Positions 10,696 through 20,800 of a DNA stretch of 64,000 nucleotides are shown here, piece by piece. Position 1 is the stretch's first letter. Every line of letters starts with the position of its first letter. The stretch spans positions 1-64,000 of the forward strand of contig WNNJ02001959.1 in NCBI GenBank assembly GCA_012934845.2, written 5' to 3'. The notes under the pieces are model-generated. The model searched no databases and was not told the origin of the DNA. It was given only the letters and a program-made list of their open reading frames with translations. Position numbers and translations under genes: made by a program. Origin of the DNA: Pomphorhynchus laevis (Eukaryota > Acanthocephala > Palaeacanthocephala > Echinorhynchida > Pomphorhynchidae).

Positions 10696-11574
10696 TCACA
10701 ATATGTTGTTATTTGAATTTTTTGAAATAACCAAAAATGTTATTAACATGTCATACATAATATTTTGTTTGTAATTTCAAAATATTTAAGTAGTTGATAA
10801 TTATCAATTATTGATAAAGAATTATTAGAGTATCTTCAAAAAATTGTTAGTTTAATAAAATTATTCAGTAATTTTCTAAGGATGCTAACAGAAGTTACCA
10901 AAATATCAAAAACAAATTCCTTCTTTCTTTGATCCAGCTCCAATAATTCTTAATTAAATTTAAATTAATAGTCGATTAAAATTTATGATATCTTTATTCA
11001 TAGATACTCTATTGTTTATAATCAAATAAAATTAAATGATGGAATATCTTAATTCATCTTCATCGTTTATCTTTATTGTTTATCTTTATTCATCGTTGTG
11101 TTAGACAATTAATTCTATGCATCTAGCAATGAGAAGTATTCGACCCTGATGAACCGTAAACGAAAAAAAAATGATTCCAAATTTCAACATCATTTGGAGG
11201 TTAACGCAATGAAAAAGGTTCACAAACTCGAATTTTTGATATAAACATAAAAGTATTTGATTAACCTAAAATATTAATTGCATATAAAAATTTATATTGA
11301 ATTATATTAATTGCATATTAATATATTATAACATATAAAAATTCATATTAAATTATTATATGTAATATAATATATTATAATATAATACAATATATAATAT
11401 AATATAATACATTATAATATAATGCTAACTTAAATTAAGTCAATAATTTGGTTAGGCATAAAACGTCTAGCTTATTGTCTAGTTTTTGACTTTTTGCTCG
11501 GTTCTTGACTTTAAATGTGCTAAGGTTGTGTAATTGAATGTTTAAAAAATTCAACAAAGTAAATGTTTGTAAAC
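10696..11574. other. AT-rich stretch with one degenerate hammerhead-family copy
   Basis: No gene. At 10877-10960 lies a worn copy of the roughly 85-base hammerhead-bearing repeat also seen at 45329 and 55162 (shared words GATGCTAACAGAAGTTA and GATCCAGCTCCAATAATT). From 11280 to 11430 the sequence is almost pure A/T with TATAATATAAT runs. It lies downstream of the last recognised exon of the coiled-coil gene and may contain more of its introns. Confidence 0.4.
10877..10907 (+). ncRNA. Degenerate hammerhead-like core (CUGAAGA family)
   Basis: The text CTAAGGATGCTAACAG followed by AAGTTACCAAAATATC aligns base for base with the better core at 45329, but the CUGAAGA box, the stem II strand and the GAAA box all carry changes. 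It is a fossil of the motif and is unlikely to be active. Confidence 0.4.
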
Positions 11575-11833
11575 CTCTTTTGTGAGTCCTTCACGCAACT
11601 TTCTGTTTTCTTCGATTAAATCATCCATTTGTTGACGGCTTGTGTTCATCAAAATGTTCAATTTCGATATTTCAGCTTCCTGCGCCCGCATAAGATCTTC
11701 GGCGCTTTTAAACTCGGTTATAATTCGATGATATTCATTTTTATAATGTTGCAGATCATTATTGATACTGCCGGTAGCATTCACAAGCATCTGTTTATTT
11801 TCATAGTCCTTCTGACTGTTTATTTGCTTCAGC
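11575..11833 (-). CDS. Coiled-coil gene, exon 7
   Basis: The exon starts after TTTTTAG, takes one base to complete the ATG codon split from exon 6, and runs 86 codons to a donor GTTTAC after AAAGAG. The protein (residues about 383-469) is a continuous heptad-like coiled coil, including EFKSAEDLMRAQEAEISKLN and DDLIEENRKLREGL. It ends in phase 0, so at least one more exon is expected. Confidence 0.8.
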
Positions 11834-14800
11834 CTAAAAATTACAAAAATGAATACACAATGATTAACTAATTAGATCGGATAACTGAGTCAACGTATTA
11901 AATTTATTCTAAATTTAATTTATTTATAAATAATAATTATAAAAATTTATAAATAATGAGGAGAGAAAGGTAAAAACACGGATTTTTGGAGTAAGTTAGA
12001 ATAACGTTAAAGAAAGCGCTCTAACACACGAAAAAGTAACGGAGTCGTGGCTTAGAATTAATACAGTCGGAATCGAACCAGGAAGCACGCGCAATTTTTG
12101 AAAACTTCGGGATCGACTAGGCAGAAGATGATTGGGAGAAAAGTATTAGAGTTAACCTATCATATAAGATAACTGAGTCTACGTATTTTATACTAAAATA
12201 TATAATATTTTCATTTTTAAATTAAAAATAAAAATAAATAATTATAAATAATAACTAATTATATATGATTTATAATATTTATATGCTAAACTATCAGGTT
12301 TCGGCCCCTTATTCCTCGACCCAATATAGCAGCGGGGCGAAATACATGCTATCGACGTATTTCTACCTATGAAATTTGATTATCTAGTGAATCTTATTCT
12401 AATACAAAGTGTATTATTTGCAGCATCAATAATAATCAAATAATGCCGTAGGAGAATTACAATGGAGAAGGTGATAAGTTAGACAAAGCATACGAAACGA
12501 ACGCGGTTTTCAATACATAGCCATCCAAGTTTTGATAAATAATAGGAGATATTATCGTATTCACGAAGTCGAAAGAGGATGCGCACATCAGTGTTAATAA
12601 GGCACTGAAGAGGTTTAAGGGATGACTTTGAAGAGAAGTATAATTATATACTTAAAGTATATAATTTAACTCAAGTTAAAATTTAAAATTTAAATATAAA
12701 ATAAACGTATTTTTTATGAATTGACTAATAAATAACAGACGATGTATGAGAATAAGGATTAGAGGTCAATATGAGGAACTGTTATGTTACATAACAGTGT
12801 ATGCAGAGTCAATTCTTTCGCGGCTGCCATACAGCTTATGAACTATTTCCCACGGAACTCTCTAATTTCCAAGTAAAAAACTTTATATAATTTTTATTTA
12901 TATAGCGATTACATTTATAATAAAAATTTAAAATAAAAATCAAATTTTTGGAATTGATTAATAAATAAAATAGAGGTCATCAGTAGGAACTGCTATGTTT
13001 CGAAATTTTCAAACATTTACTTAAAATCTTTGTTTCCAGAAATGAATTTATAATAACGAATAATTGTAATCGAACAGTAAACTGGATACATTTTCTAATT
13101 GAATTTTTTCATATCTGATTTTAGAAGAAAAAATCAGATACAAAATCAGATATAATATATTTATATAGTAAACTGTTCACTTGGACTTTGTAAAACAAAA
13201 TTTTACTCATTAAATTGTAATAATTGTCGAAATGTGTTTATATTTAAATCTGGCTATGAATAAGAAAATAACGTTTTAAATGAAATGTTATAGATAATAA
13301 TTAACCAATAATTAATAATTATTAATTAATAATTAATAATAATTAATTAATTTAATATTATTATTATCATAATAATATTATGATAATCATATTTAATATA
13401 TTATCTAATAAAATGAGGAATTTTATAATTAATAATAATTTATTTTTAATTTATAGAGCAAATGGTTTCGGCAAATTGGCCAATATTTACAAGTATTCAG
13501 TACATTAAAACAAAGAATGTGATACCGCTATCCTAAGCACAAGGCTCAGGCGAGCGTCCTATGTGTGACTCTTCGGTCCTGAATCTGTCATTTTTAATTA
13601 TAATTATTATAATTATATTATAATTAATATAATTATATATTCAATTATATATATGTACGGTGTTAAAACTTATCATCAATGTAAAACAAATCAGATCTTA
13701 GGAGTAATTTTTAAAAGAACGTATTTTAAAATATTGTGATTGAAAACGCTTTTTGCATGGCAAAAAAAACGTTATTTAATATTTTAAATAAAATAGCGAG
13801 TTTAGAATCGTAAAATAAAATCATCACGTACATGGATATTTTTTCCTTCTGTTGAATAATTTGATTTTCCAACTGTCTTTTACTTGCCGATATTCGGGCT
13901 ATTTTTGCCTAAAAAATAAATCTAAATTAATTTACTTAATCAAATTAAATAAATCTGTGACAAATCGATTTACAAAACGTTGACGTGATTCATATTACGT
14001 CAGAGTTTTGTAATTATTACGTCATATTTCTACCATCATATTATATGATAAGATAAATAAATTTGCAAACAATAAAATTTGAAAACAAATACAATGCAAT
14101 TCTAGTATTAATTTTTGTTTCAATTATAAATTATAAATTTCAAAATATTTTGAAATTTTTATATTTTGAAATATAAATTAAGATATTAAATTTGTAACGA
14201 TAAAAATCATTAAAAAAAACACATTAAATGATTAAAAACATTTAATTATTAAATTAATAAAAAACATTATTAATTTTTATTAATAATTTTTATCAAAATT
14301 ATTGTTTTATAAAAAAATTAATAAGATATATTTAAAGAAAATAAATTTACTTAAATCAGTAACTTTGGGTTATCATTTTTTAAACTGAATGTACAGGCTT
14401 TGATGCAAATTTTTAGCTAATATTTGAAGAAATTAGAATATGATAGCAAGCGAATTAAAATTCGTTTGTTCTAAATAACTGTTTGACATATAATATTGTT
14501 ACAAGATTAATATTTTCGATAATTTTTTTACAAAAATTAATACATAAAAACATTTAATTTTTATTGCGACAATCCAAATAGTATCAAATTTAAAGTTGAG
14601 TTTTAGGAGTTTTACACAAAGAAATGCTCGTTATAATATATTTTATAATATTTCGTAATGCTTTATTATGCAAATTTTTTATTTATTAATAGTATCATTG
14701 ATAAGCTGACAAAATATGATATATATAAATTGCAGATGCATGTTCCGAAAAGTGTCGAATTTTATTTTTATGAAACAAGGAAATTTTTAAGACTTCTAGA

Positions 14801-17800
14801 ATGCTTGATTATAGAGAATAATTAACAAGCAAGAAATAATATAAAATATATAAAGTATATAATATATTATAAAATATTATAATACATTATAAAATATTAT
14901 ATTATAATATATTACAAAATATATTTACAAAATTATGTAAAACATTTATATACAATATATAACAATTATTTAAATATTATCAAATACTATTTTAATTGTA
15001 TTAAATTGTATTTAAATTGTTTTTTATTAATTAAAAAATTATTGTTAATTAAGAATTAATAAACAATAATAAAATAATTAATTATTATTTATTGTTACTT
15101 AACAATTTATCGATTTATTTATCCTTTATATATTGAAGAATCTAAATTTTATTATTTATATAATAAAATAAATAAACAATATGCTAAATCGAAACTAAAT
15201 TGATTATACGTTACAGCATTACGGATTAATGCTGTAAGAGTTACATTTTATAAATGAAAAATAATAAAAATTATAAGATATAAAAAATAATATTATTAAT
15301 ATTAGGTCATATTATTAAAATATTAAATTATATTAAAAATATAAATTTCACAAATTTATATTAATTTATATTTCAAAATAAGCAATTAAAATACTAAAAT
15401 GAAAACCAAATTGATTATGTCCTACGATTGTACGGATTCAATAATAAAGCAAATTTTACAGAAAATTAAATATTCGCTTCATCATTTCTTAAATGAATAA
15501 TGCAAAAAATCAAGATGTTGAGAAAGTTCGCTATAAAATAATAAACCTGCATGATTTGTTGGTTTTGCTCGTAAATACATTCCACTTTTCTGACAACGTC
15601 CTGCATACTTTTTGCTCTCTGTATAACTGCTACCGCAGTTTTTAAATTATTCTCAAACTTTTCATTATCACTCCGCAATTGATTTATTTGTTGAATATAA
15701 TCAGACTCCACTGCATCTACGCCATATTTGCTAATGAACTTCTGACGATAAACCTGCTTAACCTCATCAATACAAGCAGTGTCTTCCTCAGGATCCAATG
15801 ATGAATATTTCACCAAGTCAGCGATAAGATCAGAAATATTACATACATCCGTTTGAATAGCACAGTTAAACTAAATTAGTACCATATAGTAGCATATACA
15901 AACATTTTATATGATATAATATAATGTAAAAACAAAGATGTTACATAAATATAAAAGCAATAGCAATGTCTATCCACAGCAATAAAAAAGTATCCTCTGC
16001 ATATAGGGAATATCATATTTGTCATCACATATATTTTATTCGTCAAAATACTTAACACATACTTGTTGATTGATGCAACAGAAATTTATTGGGAATCCAT
16101 ACACTGCTTATATGATGCTATCACAGTAGCCAATACTCGTTATGTACAAGAATAGAGGACATCAAGAGGAAGTGCTCTATTATAAGCACTGCTGGATTAT
16201 ATTTGGCATGTATTGACCCCAAACACATTTAGACCAAATATATTGACATGTGTCTGGCTTCAGCACAGCAGAGGGGCTGAATAAACACCACAGCGGCTGA
16301 ACCAAAAATATTACTCAACATATTTTCTTATTCTTTAATTTTGATTACATACATACAGTGTGCATTAATCAACATTAAACTAAGTGTACTATCGAAATGT
16401 TACCATATTTTATCGCTTTAATATTAAATAAAAAGTGTGATATCGAAATATTACCATGTTTTTATCAATTTAATCGCTGTTAGTATTAATATATAAAATA
16501 AATTTAATAAATTAATAACATAATTTTAACATAATTAAATCAATTTTAATTATAACATAATTAGATACAATTAAATTTAAATTTAATTTAAAATTTTATT
16601 ATAAATTTCAAATACAATTTTAATTAATTCTAAAATTTTAAAATTTCAAATGCTTAAAAATCGTGAATTTTTCTTAAATGTTAGCATTTCGATAAATAAC
16701 GATAAATATAAATATATAATATATATAATATAAATTATATAATACATTAATCGAAATAATACATTAATACATTTATATAAATTTAAAAACTTTTAATATT
16801 TATTAACATATAAATTTAAAGAGAAAAATACAAAACAATAAGTTATAAGCATTTATAATTTTCGATTTTATATAACTATTTTGCTATGTAGCATTTAAAT
16901 ATATAATATTAATATATATTAAATATTATAAATATTATATTATAATACAACACTTAATATTTGTATTGTATTATATAATTTTTGTAAATAATATTTTTAT
17001 ACATGGTATTTGACTATCTGTCGTTATTTAACGAAATTATCGATTTTGAATTAAAAAGATTTAAAAGGATTGTAATCCGTTTAAGGATTGTTCTTTTGAA
17101 ATTAGAATTAAGCCCCATTATAATTAAAAGGCCTAAGAATAATTAAAATTAAATAATAATCATGTAAATAAATTATATATGTTATGTATGAGTAATTATA
17201 TAATTGACTGTTTGTAGTTATTTAATGAGCATTTGAATCAGCATATGTGACCCCAATTGGGGTCAATAGATGAATATACACAAGTGTGCATATTCCCAAT
17301 TGCGTAAAGATGCGTTTTAAGATGTTTATAGGCGGAAATGATCGCGATGCGCTGTTTTACCGGACTATCGAATAGTTAAAATAAATTATCAACGTAAGGA
17401 TCATTACAGTTTTGTAAACGTAGCAAATAGCTTATAGCAGCAATAAAAAGAAGCCTTTTGAATTATTTCGGCATAATAATTCCATAAAACAAAAAGTCTA
17501 TACAATTTTAGAACATCTGGAAAACACTAACCTTGTTCACTAGTTCACAACCGTGTGCGTCATTATTCACCATGACAGCTTCGTCATTTATGGCTTAAAA
17601 TTATACAAAATATCAAATTAGTTGAATTTCTCTTACATTTGAAATAATTTAATAAAAATTATCAGTTGCTTGAGTTGACAACTCAAATGCGTTATAAGAA
17701 GTGCCATTTACTAATTGTGATAAATTGTGCTTTGATTAATGGTGGTATCAAAAATGCATATTTGTTAATTTATAGTAAATTAGTGGTAACCACACCAGGC

Positions 17801-20800
17801 TGGTAACCACACCAGGCGGCTAAAAGTTCTGCCTCAAAATAGGAATATCATATGACAGTGCATATGTATAGCATTCCCCTTCAGGACTAGCAATCCCTAT
17901 TTGGGATTTTGTGGCATCTACAAAGACATTTTCGTAGGATGTACTGGTTAATCTAAACAGTGTCAGGGACCTTTATCAATGACGCATTCAATAAACCAGG
18001 ATCGCCAAGGATCATCCTGGTACAAGAGCTTGTGTGCAGGGGAAAAAGAAGATAATAATTTATCGAGCCTTTCATATGCATCTCATGACGACTATTTATT
18101 GGAGATTTCCAAATCCTGAAATACGACACAGCCTCGCGCAAACGAAATAGCGCATCTGTAGTAATCTTAACACATGATTTAGACCAGTAACCTCCGAGAA
18201 ACGTATTATTCCAGCGTGGTCTAAGAAAGCTCTTCTCTTGGTTTAGAGGGAGTTTCTCCACTTTACAGAGCTCAATAAGTTTACGTACTGTCACAGCTAA
18301 TTTCTCTTTAGAGTCGTGTGACATGATCATATTGTCAATATGAGTCCATGCTTCTACCCCTTGTTTCCGGGCAAAATGTGTAATGGCATTACCAATCATT
18401 TGTGCCCAAAAAAGTCCTCAAGGCCGAAATAAACTACTTTGTAATGATAGTATATACCATTGTATTCGAAAGCAGTTTATCGATTCAACAAAATAAACAT
18501 TTGAACAATAAACATTTATTTATTCAACAAATTTTCAAATTTTTATTTATTCAACAATTTGAAAATTAGTGAATTATTTGAAGTAAACGTGCACAATAAT
18601 TGACGATTAATTAATAAATCAAGCTGTTCGCTAAAAATTTACGTGTTTAAGTAGCAGTTTTAGTATGTTTTCTTTATCTAAATAAAGAAATAAATTAAAA
18701 ATTAAAAATAAATTATAAATTAAGAAATTCTAAATAAAGAAATAAATTATAAATTAAAAATAAATTATAAATTATAAATTAAATTAAAAAATATTATATT
18801 AATTTATAAAAATTAATATAATACGGATTAATATATTATTATATAAATAATATCATAATTATATATTATTTATGTCCAATTGATGAACAAATATTTATTA
18901 ATAAATACTACACCCATAATCTTCTTCAATTTCAAATATATAGTTTTTACATGAACAAAGAAGCAGAAATTATCCTTTATTTGATAAAAATTCTATATTT
19001 CGATAGCGCCTGCAATCATCATCAGGATTACAATAAAATGTTTCACATTTTATTGAAATAAAAAAAACAGAATCCATGGACTTCATTTAATCATCATCCT
19101 GTTTCATGGACGAGGATTAAAAAAATATATTATAATCATAACTGCGTTGTAACCAAATAAGGATTAGAGGTCATCAGGAGGAACTGCTATGTTATCAGGT
19201 TTCGGCCTCTAATTTCTCGACCGAGCATAGCAGCGGGGCCAAATACATGCTAAGGACGTATTTTCTCTGAAAAAAATTGATTATTTAGGGTATCTAAGTC
19301 GAACAACAAATTATATATATTTATTATGTATCCTTAAAAATTTTCCACTAATGATTTTAAATTTATTTTTTATTAATATTGTATAGTTATTACAGGAACA
19401 AAAAAGCAGAAATTATCCTTTTTTGATAAAGTAAACTCTATATTTCGATAGCTTCTGTTATCATCAGGATTGCAATAAAATGTAATCCTGATGCAATAAA
19501 ATGTAATCCTGATGTAATCCTGATGCAGTAAAATGTGAAACATTTTATCGTAATCCTGATGATGATAGAAGGAGCCTTCGAAATATAGAATTTTTTTATC
19601 AAATAAAAGATAATTTCTGCTCCTTTGTTCCTGTAATAACTATAAATATTTATTAATTGACGACTTAATTCTTACAATTAAAATCTTAAAAAACATCAAA
19701 TCGTGTAAAATCGTAAATCATTTCAAACGATCAATCAACAGATCGGTTATCTCAATAAGCCAAAACAAAAGTTCTAGAAATATTCTTTGCAACTAAGATG
19801 TTTTTGGATAATGGAACTAATAAAGCGGAAAAACCATACAAAATATAAATTTTCAATTGTAAAAATTCAATTTCATACCTTCTACAATTTGCAGATGATT
19901 ATCGACGTGAGGATTATATCGTAAACTTGCGTCGTAATAATCGTTAAAGTCATCATCGCTATGATTTAAGCATTTGTGATCGTCAACAGTCACACTGTCT
20001 GTATCTAAAAGAATAAATGAGCAATAAAAACAATGATATAACGTTCATGAAACATTGTTTTATTACTTGATATCTGCTCACATGTAGATAGTTTGTTACG
20101 CTTTCGCTTATTTTTTTTCTTTTTCGGTTTATTTAATTCATTTCCATTACCTAAAGAAAAATACAAATTATACGAATCGCTAATAATAGGATCGTTTATT
20201 AATCAAAGCTTTATCAAAGCGAGAAATAATCCAAAATAATTCTGGAAATTTAATAGGGTATTCAACTGAAGCCGCAACCCTATACACGAATTTAGTTATT
20301 GAATACCAACGTAATAAGGTGTTTGTCCAGATAGATTGTATATGTTTTATCAGTTTCTTCGAATTATTAATAGTCAATGATCTCTCATTATGGAAATTTA
20401 CTTAATTTTATCTCCCTTAAGAGAATTAAAATTAATTAAAATTACATTTAATTTAATATTAATTTAAATTTAATTAATAATTCATATTAATTTTAATTTA
20501 ATTAATTAAAATTACAATTTTATTAATTTATAGAAACAAAAAACAGCTGAATTGCATATATTCACACAATATTTAAATAGCTCCAGTAACCATCTTCAAA
20601 GAAGTCACCCTAGTTTCACATTCAGATTTGAATATAAACTCTTTCAATCAGCGATTTAAGACTGATGGTCACCTGACCACACGCGATTCGTATTTTTTTG
20701 TGATTTATGATAATATATATAATAGGCTACCTAATAGGCTCCCGGAATAAAGTAATAGAATCCTGGAATATATAATAGGCTCCCGAAACACATCCTGTCG

